DNA of 64,000 nt, from NCBI RefSeq assembly GCF_963924675.1, contig NC_089220.1, positions 163,903,270 to 163,967,269 of the forward strand, written 5' to 3'. The notes under the pieces are model-generated. The model did not search any database, was not told the origin of the DNA, and worked only from the letters and a program-made list of their open reading frames with translations. Below are positions 47,118 to 57,788 of the stretch, piece by piece. Each line of letters opens with the position of its first letter. The stretch's first letter is position 1. Both the position numbers and the translations under genes were made by a program. Source of the DNA: Phocoena phocoena (taxonomy: Eukaryota; Chordata; Mammalia; Artiodactyla; Phocoenidae).

Positions 47118-47427
47118 TTTTTTTTTTGGCTGTGTTGGTTCTTTGTTGCTGCTCGAGGGCTTTCTCTAGTTGCAGCGAGTGGGGGCTACTCTTCATTGAG
47201 GTGCGCGGGCTTCTCTTTCCAGTGGCTTCTCTTGTTGCGGAGCATGGGTTCTAGGCGCGCGGGCTTCAGTAGTTGTGGCTCGCAGGGTCTAGAGCGCAGG
47301 CTCAGTAGTTGTGGCGCATGGGCTTAGTTGCTCCGCTGCATGTGGGATCTTCCCAGACCAGGGCTCGAACCTGTGTCCCCCTGCCTTGGCAGGCAGATTC
47401 TCAACCACTGCATCACCAGGGAAGTCC
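47118..47427 (-). mobile_element. CHR-type SINE, long form
   Basis: 'ggctgtgttggttctttgtt' to 'gcatcaccagggaagtcc'. The perfect TSD aatgtggagttct lies at 47105-47117 and 47429-47441. Confidence 0.95.
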
Positions 47428-47441
47428 AAATGTGGAGTTCT

Positions 47442-47877
47442 GAAGAGATGCACTCAGCTGGTTCTAGAGAGCTGCTGGGAGCTGGCTCCAGCACACCACT
47501 GAATAGCAGACAGCCTGCAAATAACCCTAACACGAATATTTAAGGAATGCGCAGAACGAAAGAAATCTCAAAAGGAGAAACCATCCTACAGTCCACAGAA
47601 AGAAAGAATGTGAAGGAAGAAATGGTCGACAACTCACACACACACACCCCAAAAAAATCAAATACAATAAACACTAAAATGTGTCCATTGGATTTAGCAT
47701 CAAGAGGTCTTTAGTATCCTTGGTAAGATCAGTTTTAATGGAGTCAGGTGACAGTGGGCCTAGAGGTTAATGTGAAATCAAGGCTTGGAAACTACAACTG
47801 TAGATAATTCTTGGACACCAAGAATAATCAGGCTGCATTCTATTTTCCAACAGAAAATAGAGATGGACCAATCATTC
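47442..47877. other. Unassigned intergenic sequence
   Basis: A short (CA)n tract lies at about 47635-47647. There is no gene. Confidence 0.45.
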
Positions 47878-47892
47878 AAAACCATAATGATA

Positions 47893-48095
47893 GGGCTTCC
47901 CTGGTGGTGCAGTGGTTGAGAGTCCGCCTGCCGATGCAGGGGACACGGGTTCGTGCCCCGGTCCGGGAAGATCCCACATGCCGCGGAGCGGCTGGGCCCG
48001 TGAGCCATGGCCTCTGAGCATGCGCGTCAGTAGCCTGTGCTCCGCAACGGGAGAGACAGCAACAGTGAGAGGCCCGCGTACCGCAAAAAAAAAAA
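47893..48095 (+). mobile_element. CHR-type SINE, short form
   Basis: 'gggcttccctggtggtgcag' to 'gcgtaccgc' plus poly-A. The perfect 15-bp TSD aaaaccataatgata lies at 47878-47892 and 48096-48110. Confidence 0.96.
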
Positions 48096-48110
48096 AAAAC
48101 CATAATGATA

Positions 48111-49682
48111 CTATCCCTCACTCCCATTCCACTCCCCACACACATAAACACCTAGATTTATGTACTTCTGTGTTTCTCGCAGTGGACCCCAAGTAAAGTG
48201 GTACCGTTTCCCCAGGAAGCATGGGAAAATGTATAGGGTACGTGCTGGATTGTGCGGCTGTCAACTTGGTTAACTACAATTCCCAGAATCCCCTTCCCTG
48301 TGTGTTCCTAGTTGGAACTGCCCAGAACAGGAACTTGAGTGAAATTGGAGGCAGAAGTGAAGCAGCAACCATTATCTTCAGGAGGTCTTTAGTCAGATGG
48401 TGAAGGACAGACTCAGAAGTGTTTGGCAGACCTCAGCTGGTCATCATCTTCCTTCACTCTGCATTCAGATCATCATCCCAACTGTTGGCCCTAAGACCAA
48501 CAGCAGCCCCAGGTAAACCACCAGAAGTGTGGATACAGACCCACAGAGGAAAGAGTCTCCCAAAAACCTGTCCATGAGCTCTCCCTTCGTGGTCCCACTC
48601 CAGGGTCTGGACAGTGCATGATCTCTCATATTTCTCTGCAGTTCCAACTTGTCTACCCACTTCAGTGCTACAGACAAACTGAGTAATGACTCTTCTTTTG
48701 ATCCTTCAAGTCTCCTCCCAGACTTCCACTTCCTCACTTCCTTAGTTTCTCTTACATTTGTGTAGAGTCTCTGATTTCTAATCCCTTCTCCCCACAATGC
48801 TATTGATGGCTCTGTTTCTCTGATTGAATTCGCATTGACCCAAATATTGATACTGGGAGTGAAGGGCAGCCAGAACAAAACCTACAGTATGTGGCTTTGG
48901 TTTGGGGATGGGGCAATGCGTAGAGGCTGGAAAAGCAGCATGGAAACTGTTAGCAAAGGCTGGAAAAATGGTGAAAGGATCATTAGTAGAGGTTGGAAAG
49001 GTGGTGAATACCTGTTTTCGCAGATTGAAAGGGTGATTTTTGTTACATAGCAGTAAAACAATTGGCAGCGCTGTCTCCTGTGGTAACTAGAAAGATAGAC
49101 AATGTACCTAATGAATTTTTGGATCTAGCTAAGTTTATTTCCAAGCAGAATGTTTGAAGTGGAGATGAAAGATGTGATAGTTATCAGTACAGAAATGAGT
49201 CACCAGTTGGTTACTCCTAGCTGCATTTAATAAAGTATCACAAGAGAGGGAGGGCAGGAGGGAAAAGAAGGAACTCTAGTTTGCAAGTAGAATTTAGAAG
49301 AAACAAAAAATCCAGGACTTGTTTATGTTGTAAAACAAAACTGTGTCACATCTCCAGCTGATATAGGCAGCGGAAGGATTCTCTGAGGAAGAAATAGCCT
49401 CAGGTAAAGATCAAATCAAGGATTTGGCTATAAGACCCTTTGCCAAAACTTCAGAAACATTAAAGGTGGTGCCTAGTAGACACTTTCAGTTAGACAAAAG
49501 GGCTTCTGGGAATCTTAAGAACATGGTCCCAAAGAAGCCTAATCCTAAAATAGCTATGAAGAAGTCTAAAGGGTGGGCCTGTCTCAAAAATAATTGTGGA
49601 TATGATTTTATCTAATGGAGTAGACTATAAATCTGATGCATAGAAAGCCCACAAAGTTGTTTTTTTTTTACTTCTTTGTTTT
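48111..49682. other. Unassigned sequence, possibly a decayed ERV/LTR
   Basis: 'aactacaattcccagaatcc' at about 48273 is a phrase seen in dispersed mammalian repeats. No long open frame has a domain. Three imperfect 33-bp units lie at about 48916-49014 (see separate entry). Confidence 0.35.
48916..49014 (+). repeat. Three imperfect 33-bp tandem units
   Basis: Units at about 48916, 48949 and 48982 each hold 'ag(a/c)a(a)ggctggaaa'-like text. In one frame they give RGWKSSMETV / KGWKNGERII / RGWKGGEYLF, a period of 11 residues. No protein family is recognised. Confidence 0.55.
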
Positions 49683-49845
49683 TAAATTTATTTATTTATT
49701 ATTTGGTTGTGCCAGGTCTTAGTTGTGGCAGGCAGACACCTTGGTTGTGGCATGCATGTGGGATCTAGTTCCCTAACCAGGGATCGAAGCTGTGTCCCCT
49801 GAATTGGAAAGTGGATTCTTAACCACTGGACCACCAGGGAAGTCC
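49683..49845 (-). mobile_element. CHR-2-like SINE
   Basis: 'atttggttgtgccaggtctt' to 'ggaccaccagggaagtcc'. The left boundary within T-rich sequence is uncertain. Confidence 0.9.
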
Positions 49846-50157
49846 TGAAAAAGGAAGAAACTTCTGATGCATGCTTCATCACGGATGAACCTTGAAGGCA
49901 TTACGCTAAGTGAAATAATCTAAGACAAATACTGTATGATTCCATGCATATGATGTACTTATAGTAGTCAAATACATAGAGACAGAAAGTAGAATGGTGA
50001 TTGTCAGGGGCTGTGAGGAGGGGAGGAATAGGGAGTTGTTGTTTAATATGTACAGAGTTTTAGTTTTGCAAGATGAAAAAAGGTCTGGACATGGATGGTA
50101 GTGACAGTTGTACAACAATGTGAATGTACTTACTATACACTTAAAAATGTTTAAATG

Positions 50158-50450
50158 GGGGCTTCCCTGGTGGCACAGTGGTTGAGAATCTGCCTGCCAG
50201 TGCAGGGGACACAGGTTCGAGCCCTGATCTGGGAAGATCCCACATGCCATGGAGCAACTGGGCCTGTGAGCCACAACTACTGAGCCTTCGTGTCTGGAGC
50301 TTGTGCTCCGCAACAAGAGAGTCCACGACAGTGAGAGGCCTGAGCACCGCAATGAAGAGTGGCCCCCGCTCGCCGAAACTAGAGAAAGCCCTCGCACAGA
50401 AACGAAGACCCAACACAGCCAAAAATAGAAAATAATTAATTAATTAATTT
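50158..50450 (+). mobile_element. CHR-type SINE, long/intermediate form
   Basis: 'gggcttccctggtggcacag' to 'cacagccaaaaatag' and (aatt)n. TSD aaaatg(t/g)ttaaatgg flanks it. Confidence 0.93.
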
Positions 50451-50459
50451 TAAATAAAA

Positions 50460-50703
50460 ATGGTTAAATGGTACTAGTGGGGAGAAGGAAGGGGGAGCGG
50501 CAAGATAGGGGTAGGGGATTAATAGATGCAAAGTACTATGTATAAAATAAATAAGATACAAGAATGTAATGTACAGCACAGGGAATATAACCAATATTTT
50601 ATAATAACTATAAATGGAGGATAACCTTTAAAAAAAGTGAACCACTATGTGAAACCTGAAACTTATATAATGCTGTAAATCAACTATACCTCAATTTTTT
50701 TTA
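50460..50703 (+). mobile_element. 5'-truncated L1, 3' UTR only
   Basis: 'gtacagcacagggaatataa' to 'ctgtaaatcaactatacctc' plus a T-run. The TSD resembles aatggttaaatggta (about 50458 and about 50705), beside the SINE's own duplication. Confidence 0.85.
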
Positions 50704-51115
50704 ATGGTTAAATGGTAAATTTTTTATGTAATGTGTAGTTTATCACAATTTTTAAAAGAAAAAAAATAACCATACCCAAAGAGCCTTAGCCACATTCATA
50801 TCTGATGAAGATCAAAAGTTCACTACTTGGGACTTCCCTAGTGGCACAGTGGTTAAGAATCCATCTGCTATGGACATATGTACACTACCAAATGTAAAAT
50901 AGATAGCTAGTGAGAAGCAGCTGCATAGCACAGGGAGATCAGCTCAGTACTTTGTGACCACCTAGAGGAGTAGGATAGGGAGGGTGGGAGGGAGACGCAA
51001 GAGGGAGGAGATATGGGGATATATGTGTATGTAGAGCTGATTCACTTTGTTATAAAGCAGAAACTAACACACCATTGTAAAGCAATTATACTCCAATAAA
51101 GATGTTAAAAAATAT

Positions 51116-51469
51116 GGGCTTCCCTGGTGGTGCAGTGGTTAAGAATCCACCTGCCAGTGCAGGGAACACAGGTTTGAGCCCTGATCCGGGAAGATCCCAC
51201 ATGCCACGGAGCAACTAAGACCACTTACCACAACTACTGAGCCTGCGTTCTAGAGCCCACGAGCCACAACTACTGAGCCCACGTGCTGCAACTACTGAAG
51301 CCCACGCACCTAGGGCCTGTGCTCCGCAACAAGGGAAGCCACCACAATGAGAAGCCCGTGCACCGCAATGAAGAGTAGCCCTCCACAACTAGATAAAACC
51401 CCATGCGCAGCAACGAAGACCCAGCGCACACAAAAATAAAAATAAAATAAAATCTACTTTAAAAAAAAA
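51116..51469 (+). mobile_element. CHR-type SINE, long form
   Basis: 'gggcttccctggtggtgcag' to 'cacacaaaaataaaaataaa'. TSD aaagatgttaaaaa repeats on both sides. It landed in the first L1's A-tail. Confidence 0.95.
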
Positions 51470-51730
51470 AAAGATGTTAAAAATAAATAAATAAACAGCT
51501 GAATTCATACACATAGAGAGTAGAATGGTGGATGCAAGTTATGAGAGGGGGATATGGGGAGATGTTAGTCAAAGGTACAAACTTTCTTCTTTAAGATGAA
51601 TAAGTTCTGGGGAATCCAGTGTACAGCATGGTGATTATTGTTAATACTACTGTATTGTACACTTGAAAATTATTGAGAGTAAATCTTAAATGTTACTATC
51701 AACCACACACACACAAAAAGGTAATTATGT

Positions 51731-51935
51731 GGGCTTCCCTGGTGGCGCAGTGGTTGAGAGTCCGCCTGCCGATGCAGGGGACACGGGTTCGTGCCCCGGT
51801 CTGGGAAGATCCCACATGCTGCGGAGCGGCTGGGCCCGTGAGCCATGGCCGCTGAGCCTGCGCGTCCGGAGCCTGTCCTCCGCAACGGGAGAGGCCACAA
51901 CAGTGAGAGGCCCGCGTAACGCATAAAAAAAAAAA
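51731..51935 (+). mobile_element. CHR-type SINE, short form
   Basis: 'gggcttccctggtggcgcag' to 'gcgtaacgcat' plus poly-A. The perfect 16-bp TSD aaaaaggtaattatgt lies at 51715-51730 and 51936-51951. Confidence 0.96.
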
Positions 51936-52414
51936 AAAAAGGTAATTATGTGAGGCGATGGAGGTTTGAACTATCACCATTGCAGTAATCTTTCTGCAGT
52001 ATATACAGGTATCAAATCATCATGTTGTATACTTAAACTTACATATGTTATATGTCAATAATATCTCAATAAAGCTGGAAAAATGAAAAAAAAATCCACC
52101 TGCCAATGAAGGGGAGACAGGTTTGATCCCTGGGCCGGGAAGATCCCACATGCCGCGGAGCAACTAAGCCCATGTGCCACAACTACTGAGCCTGTGCTCT
52201 AGGGCCCACGAGCCACAACTACTGAAGCCCACGTGCCTACAGTCCATGCTCTACAACAAGAGAAGCCACCACAGTGAGAAGCCCACACACCACAACGAAG
52301 AGTAGCCCCACTTGCTGCAACTAGAGAAAGCCCCGCACACAGCAACAAAGACCCAACACAGCCAAAGATAAAATAAATAAATAAATTTATTTTTTTAAAA
52401 AACGTTCACTACTT

Positions 52415-53174
52415 CAAGTCTGACACAACACTTGGCATGAGAGTTTTGAGGGTCTTAGGATGTGGATAGGTATATTTCCTAGTTGGGAGGAACGTGAATA
52501 ATTTATAGCCAGAGCATGGACTTCGATAAACTGAAGAAATAGACACAGAGTTTTCTCGTGTGTGTGTTTCTCTGCTGGGTGACTTTGCAGCTCCCTGCCC
52601 ATCAAGAGTCGGAGTCCACTCTTTGCACCTGAGTTTAACCTTATGACTTTTGTTGGTCAACAGGATATTAGCACAGGTAATGTAAGCAGAGGGTTGAAAA
52701 GTCTTTATGTTTGGGGGCTTGCCTTCTCTTGCTTCTGGGAACACTGCAACCCCCTTGTAAAGAAGCCCAGGTTAACCTCTTAGAAGATGAGAGGCCCCAC
52801 ATCCCAACTCCAGACATGTGAGAGAAGCCATTCTAGACCATTCAGCCTCAGTCAATTTGACTCACAGTACATGTTCCACACCCCAACCCAGTGAAGCATG
52901 AGAACAAATATTTTGTGTGTGCTTTAAGCCACTGAGTTTTGAATGATTTGTTACTCGGGAAAAGCTAACAGGTACACAGTGGTTTTAGATTGTCAAAATG
53001 ACTAGGGAATTCTATTGGCATTCAGTTGGTAGGGGCCAGGTGGGCTAAATGTCCAGCAATGCACTCGTGCAGTCCTGCACAGTGAAGAATTATTCCACCC
53101 AATCACCAGTAGGGTCCCCACCAAAGAACACCACAACTATGTCTGAGCTTGCCACCCTGATTGGAAGAGAGAAG
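52415..53174. other. Unassigned intergenic sequence
   Basis: No nameable repeat and no credible gene. The minus-strand frame at 52409-52744 lacks a domain. Confidence 0.45.
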
Positions 53175-53375
53175 AGTTAAAGGAAGTTAGTATTTATTAA
53201 GTGGATTATCTGTACCAGACATTTTACATGCATTACTTCATTGATTCTATGCAACAGCCATCTATGCTTAGCCCCACTTAACAGAAAAGGGGCTAGAGAG
53301 GTAACTTGGTTGTCTCATTTCACATAGCTAGTAAGTAGCATCACCAGGACTTGAACCCATGGCTGTCAAACATCA
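53175..53375 (-). mobile_element. MIR SINE
   Basis: The plus strand has 'tttacatgcattacttcatt', 'cacatagctagtaagtagca' and 'ccaggacttgaacccatggc', a clear reversed MIR. Confidence 0.88.
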
Positions 53376-53399
53376 TCTCAGGTCTTCCCTGACCACCTA

Positions 53400-53655
53400 T
53401 TCCAAGGTGCCCTCCACACCCACCACCATCACTCTTTATTAGGTTACTCATTTATTTTTTTTCATAGCACCTATCTCTATTTGAAATCAGTGTGTTTGTT
53501 TACTTGTTGTCATAAGCCCCCTACCAGAATGTAAGTCCCATAGAAGCAGAGATTTTGTGGGATTTATTCACCACTACATCTCCAATGCCTAGAGCAGTGC
53601 TAGGCATGTAAAAAGCACTCAGAAAATTATTGTTGAATGAATGAAGTGAATGAAT
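53400..53655 (+). mobile_element. L2 LINE 3' end
   Basis: 'agaatgtaagtcccatagaa', 'atctccaatgcctagagcag', 'tgctaggcatgtaaaaagca' and the terminal 'gaatgaatg'-type repeat form a classic L2 3' end. Confidence 0.85.
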
Positions 53656-54199
53656 GGCTTTCCATCAAATCCTCATGCAGGCTGGGGTCTCAGCTTCTAT
53701 TTCTGATGGTCCCAGATTCCTTCTCCTCTCCACTGGCTCTGATTAATGTGACCCAGCCTGAGACCTCTGACGTGACTAAAGGAACTTCAGAGATCCTCTA
53801 ATCCAATCCTTTCATTTTCCAACTAAGAGAAATGAGGTCACCGACATTTCCCTGGGGATATCCCTTCTCAAGCCACATGTTGGTCTCAACACTTCTGTCA
53901 CTTCCCTGAGCCTGTTTATTCATCTTTAAAATGTAGATAATAACCACCCTGCCTGCTTCACTGAGTTGCTGTGCAAATGATATAAAATAATGTGACTTCC
54001 TTAAATCTCACCAGCCTCAGGGATGAAAATTAATTATCATGATAACAATCACAGATAGTAACCTTGAGCCTGTGGTGCTAACTCGGGCTCTTAAAAATAT
54101 GGAGAGCTCTTTAATTTGATCATGATTTGGACACTTGCTATATCAACAAATTCCTTCTCAACTTTATATGATTGTAATAACTGCAGCTAACAAGACAAG
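53656..54199. other. Unassigned intergenic sequence
   Basis: No supported gene or repeat was seen. Confidence 0.45.
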
Positions 54200-54479
54200 T
54201 GTGGTTGTCTGTTGCTGTATAACCAATCACCTCAAAGCTTAGTGGCTTAAAACAAGAAGATTTATTATTTTTCATGATTCTGTTGGCTGTGTGGTTCCCT
54301 GCCTGGGTTCATTAATGTAGTGGTATTCAGCTGGTGGATATGCTAGGCGCTGGGCTCAATGGGAACAGCTGATACACAGCTGGGCCCCTCTCTCTCCTCA
54401 CGATCTTTCATCCCAGTCTTCTTTGTGGCATGGTGTTCCAGGAGGATAAAGATGGAAGGTGCAAAGTTTCTCCAGGCCT

Positions 54480-54923
54480 TTTTTTTTTTTTTTAATTTTA
54501 TTGAAGTCTAGCTGATGTACAATGTTGTATTAATTTCTTTGGTACAGCAAAGTGACTCAGCCATACATATATACATATTCTTTTTCATATTCTTTTTCCA
54601 TTATGGTTTGTCACTGGATATTGAATATAGTTCCCATACTATACAATAACACCTTGTTTATCTACCCTATATACAATAATTTGCCTCTGCTAATCCCAAA
54701 CCCCCATTCTTTCCCCCACTCCCACCCTCGCCCCCAGTGAGTCTGTTTCTGCTTTGTAGGTATGTTAATTTGTGTTATGTTTTAGATTCCACATATAAGT
54801 GATATCATACGGTATTTGTCTTTCTCTTTCTGACTTACTTCACTTAGTATGATCATCTCTAGGTCCATCCATGTTGCTGCAAATGGCGTTATTTCGTTCT
54901 ATTTGATGGCAGAGTAATATTCC

Positions 54924-54972
<49 letters not shown>

Positions 54973-55133
54973 GTATATATACCACATCTTCCTTATCCAT
55001 TCATCTGTCGATGGACATTTAGGTTGTTTCCATGTCTTGGCTATTGTAAATAATGCTGCTATGAACATAGGGGTGCATGTATCTTTTCGAGTTTTATCTG
55101 GATATATGCCCAGGAGTGGGATTGCTGGATCTC
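54480..55133 (-). mobile_element. 5'-truncated L1: end of ORF2 and 3' UTR, inserted in the MaLR LTR
   Basis: On the plus strand: 'cagctgatgtacaatgttgt'-type tail, 'cacatataagtgatatcata', 'ttcacttagtatgatcatct', 'ctaggtccatccatgttgct' and 'ctattgtaaataatgctgct'. A near-duplicate flank, tctcc(tc)aggcctt, occurs on both sides. The element contains the (GT)n tract. Confidence 0.88.
54926..54962. repeat. (TG)n microsatellite followed by (TA)n
   Basis: About 18 uninterrupted TG units followed by an alternating T/A tract (54963-54980), arising inside the L1 sequence. Confidence 0.95.
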
Positions 55134-55459
55134 CTCAGGCCTTAATTCCAAAACTTGTACAACATTATCTCCACTTTATCCAATTAGTCAAAGTCACAAC
55201 GCCAGCCCATATTCCAGGGAGTGGAGGATAGAGTCCACTTCTGGATGGGAGCAGCAAACTCACATTTTAAAGGGCTGTGCATTCTGGAATGGGACAAACT
55301 TGCAACCATGAAAAGAATTTTCGTGATTCCACATTATCTTATTTTCATAGCTCAGACAAAGGCAAGTATTGTAAATAATGTGCTTCTGATTTCTGAAAGC
55401 AACGTTCAAGTAAAGCTATTCTCAGATAGCTCTGTTATGATATATATTTTTTTCTTTTT

Positions 55460-55566
55460 AAAAATACGCAACGCTTCATGAATTTGCGTGTCATCCTTGT
55501 GCAGGGCCCATGCTAATCTTCTCTGTATCATTCCAATTTTAGTATATGTGCTGCCAAAGCGAGCAC
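55460..55566 (-). pseudogene. RNU6: U6 snRNA retropseudogene
   Basis: U6 is the catalytic spliceosomal snRNA. The 107-nt minus-strand match spans the full length, from 'gtgctcgctttggcagcaca' to the terminal T-run. The ACAGAGA box and AGC triad are intact. I count about seven changes from the mammalian consensus, four of which look like CpG decay (for example cttCGg to cttTGg). An extra A/T-rich tail follows the 3' end, and a short duplication (t/c)ataacag flanks it. No PSE/TATA pair typical of active U6 genes is seen upstream, so it is a retrocopy. Confidence 0.93.
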
Positions 55567-55699
55567 TGTTATAACATTTTAAAATCAATTGTCAAATAGC
55601 TTTTTAATAAGATTATTATAAAAATCAACAAATGTTTATCCTTTCCCTACAAATACACACACACCAGGAATAGTTGTCCCTCACCACTAGCCATTTAAT
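55567..55699. other. Unassigned AT-rich spacer
   Basis: It contains the 5' flank of the U6 copy on the minus strand and a short (ca)n. No regulatory element is recognised. Confidence 0.5.
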
Positions 55700-55714
55700 T
55701 CCTACTTCTTTTTT

Positions 55715-56008
55715 GTTTTTATAATTAATTAAATTTTTTTTTTTTGGCTGTGTTGGGTATTCGTTGCTGTGTGCAGGCTTTCTCTAGTTGCGTCGAGTGG
55801 GAGCTACTCTTCGTTGCAGTGCGCGGGCTTCTCATTGCAGTGGCTTCTCTTGTTGCGGAGCACGGACTCTAGGCACGTGGGCTTCAGTAGTTGTGGCACA
55901 CGGGCTTAGCTGCTCCGTGGCATGTGGGATCTTCCCAAACTAAGGCTCGAACCCGTGTTCCCTGCATTGGCAGGCGGATTCTTAACCACTGCACCACTAG
56001 GGAAGTCC
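55715..56008 (-). mobile_element. CHR-type SINE, long form, slightly shortened
   Basis: 'ggctgtgttgggtattcgtt' to 'gcaccactagggaagtcc'. TSD tccta(c/g)ttcttttt flanks it. Confidence 0.94.
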
Positions 56009-56024
56009 CTCCTAGTTCTTTTTT

Positions 56025-56310
56025 AATGTAAAAACTTTCCTTCCGCTTTCTAATTAGCTGTAGCAGAATTTTCATCGGTATTGTAGCTTGGCAGTTACCT
56101 AAGTTTCCTACTTATTTTGGCCAATTTCCACCTAGAATATTAAGTCCTCTGAGACAAGCTGTCAAAGGCAACATTCCTGGAACGGCCTATCACATTTTTT
56201 CCACACTTAGGAAGAGCAAGTGTCCCCATAGGGCAAAGCAATCTCCTCTGAATCTGGAAGGGAAAAAAAACAGGAAGAGCGAACTCTGACATTCAGCTTC
56301 TGGTAGTCTA
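56025..56310. other. Unassigned intergenic sequence
   Basis: Nothing recognised. Confidence 0.5.
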
Positions 56311-56324
56311 CAGAGCTACTTTTT

Positions 56325-56525
56325 TTTTTTTTTGCAGTACGCGGGCCCCTCACTGTTGTGGCGTCTCCCGTTGCAGAGCACAGGCTCCAGACCTGCAGGC
56401 TCAGCGGCCATGGCTCACAGGCCCAGCCTCTCTGCGGCATGTGGGATCTTCCCGGACCGGGACACGAACCAGTGTCCCCTGCATCGGCAGGCGGACTCTC
56501 AACCACTGTTCCACCAGGGAAGCCC
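56325..56525 (-). mobile_element. CHR-type SINE, short form
   Basis: 'gcagtacgcgggcccctcac' to 'ttccaccagggaagccc'. The perfect 14-bp TSD cagagctacttttt lies at 56311-56324 and 56526-56539. Confidence 0.96.
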
Positions 56526-56801
56526 CAGAGCTACTTTTTAATAGCTGGGTGACCATTAACTGTCAATGTGGCCTTTTTAGTTGTTCAGTGATTTTTGGAG
56601 CCAACAGATATTTTGTAAGAACTAAAAATAATCTAAATTTACTGAGAGAAATATTCCTCAATTTTTTTCCTTAATTGGCAAAAAAAAAAAAAAAAAAAAA
56701 AAATTCAAACTACTCCCTTTATCTACTTTTAACCATTTGTTTAAAAACTTAGGCAGGTTCAGTTCAAGTCCCAAATTACAAAAATTGTTGAAGATAGCAT
56801 T

Positions 56802-57061
56802 TTTTTTATTAGTTATTTTTGGCTGTGTGGGCTTTCTCTAGTTGCTGTGAGCAGGGGGTTGCTCTTCCTTGTGGTGCGGGGCTTCTCACTGCGGTGGCTT
56901 CTTTGTTGCGGAGCACGGGCTCTAGGAGCGCGGGCTCCAGTAGTTGCGGCGCACAGGCTTATTTGCTCCGTGGCATGTGGGATCTTCCCAGACTAGGGCT
57001 CAAACCTGTGTCCCCTGCATTGGCAGGTGGATTCTTAACCACTGTGCCACCAGGGAAGTCT
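56802..57061 (-). mobile_element. CHR-type SINE, long form with internal deletions
   Basis: 'ttggctgtgtgggctttctc' to 'gtgccaccagggaagtct'. Several usual internal units are missing. Confidence 0.92.
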
Positions 57062-57104
57062 CAGCGTTTGTTTTTAACATGTCTTAAAAATCGGCCCATT
57101 ATAG

Positions 57105-57311
57105 GGGCTTCCCTGGTGGCGCAGTGGTTGAGAGTCCGCCTGCCGATGCAGGGAACACGGGTTCATGCCCCGGTCCTGGAAGATCCCACATGCCGCAGAG
57201 CGGCTGGGCCCCTGAGCCATGGCCGCTGAGCCTGCGCGCCCGGAGCCTGTGCTCCACAACGGGAGAGGCCACAACAGTGAGAGGCCCGCGTACAGCAAAA
57301 AAAAAAAAAAA
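57105..57311 (+). mobile_element. CHR-type SINE, short form
   Basis: 'gggcttccctggtggcgcag' to 'gcgtacagc' plus poly-A. TSD aaaatcggcc(c)attatag flanks it. Confidence 0.96.
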
Positions 57312-57453
57312 AAATCGGCCATTATAGACAAAAGAAGTTAAAAATCTGGTGGCTATGGGTAATAAGAAAATAATTAACTAAAGTAAGCTTTCTGAATTAT
57401 CCATAAATACTTCTAAATTTGAATTAATATTCAAATCAAAAAATGATCTCTCT

Positions 57454-57788
57454 GGGCTTCCCTGGTGGCGCAGTGGTTAAGAATCCGCCTGCCAATGCAG
57501 GGGACACAGGTTTGAGCCCTGGTCTGGGAAGATCCCACATGCCGCGGAGCAACTAAGCCCGTGCGCCACAACTACTGAGCCTGCGCTCTAGAGCCCATGA
57601 GCCACAACTGCTGAAGCCCGCGCGCCTAGAGCCTGTGCTCTGCAACAAGAGGAGCCACCACAATGAGCCCCGCAACAAAGAGTAGCCCCCCGCTCACCGC
57701 AACTAGAGAAAGCCCGCGTGCAGCAGTGAAGACCCAATGTAGCCAAAAATTAAATGAATAAATAAATAAATTTATTTTAAAAAAAAAC
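57454..57788 (+). mobile_element. CHR-type SINE, long form
   Basis: 'gggcttccctggtggcgcag' to (aaat)n. TSD of the type a(c)atgatctct. It is the last recognisable SINE before the CpG island. Confidence 0.95.

Larger units (their letters stand above)
49866..50765 (+). mobile_element. Old L1 (L1M-type) 3' end, split by a SINE and a younger L1
   Basis: 'cacggatgaaccttgaaggc', 'gtatgattccatgcatatga', 'gacagaaagtagaatggtga', then 'caacaatgtgaatgtactta' up to 50157. The end 'atggttaaatggtaaatttt' resumes at about 50704. The pieces are contiguous once the insertions are removed. Confidence 0.8.
50869..52092 (+). mobile_element. L1-derived insertion with two 3' ends (possible 3' transduction)
   Basis: It starts in an L1 3' UTR ('tggacatatgtacactacca' to 'actccaataaagatgtt'), continues through an A-rich tail into a different, older L1 3' end ('gagagtagaatggtggatgc' to 'caataaagctgg') and finishes in a second A-tail at about 52081-52092. 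The outer 11-bp duplication aatcca(t/c)ctgc lies at 50858-50868 and 52093-52103. Two later SINEs sit inside. Confidence 0.7.
50829..52403 (+). mobile_element. CHR-type SINE, long form, split by an L1-derived insertion
   Basis: Head at 50829-50868 (gggacttccctagtggcaca...). The body resumes at 52093 ('aatccacctgccaatg...') and ends with (taaa)n near 52400. The SINE's own TSD, gttcactactt, lies at 50818-50828 and 52404-52414, proving the two halves belong together. Confidence 0.92.
54200..55330 (-). mobile_element. MaLR (MLT1-like) LTR, split by L1
   Basis: The left part, 'gtctgttgctgtataaccaa', 'cttagtggcttaaaacaaga', 'gattctgttggctgtgtggt', runs to 54478. The right part, 'attagtcaaagtcacaacgc', 'cagcccatattccagggagt', 'gatgggagcagcaaactcac', resumes at about 55134. 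This is the order of a reversed MLT1-type LTR. Confidence 0.7.

Noticed and set aside
55567..55640. A U6-type Pol III promoter upstream of the U6 copy
   Set aside because: The minus-strand upstream is plain A/T-rich sequence; no proximal sequence element was recognised at the usual distance.
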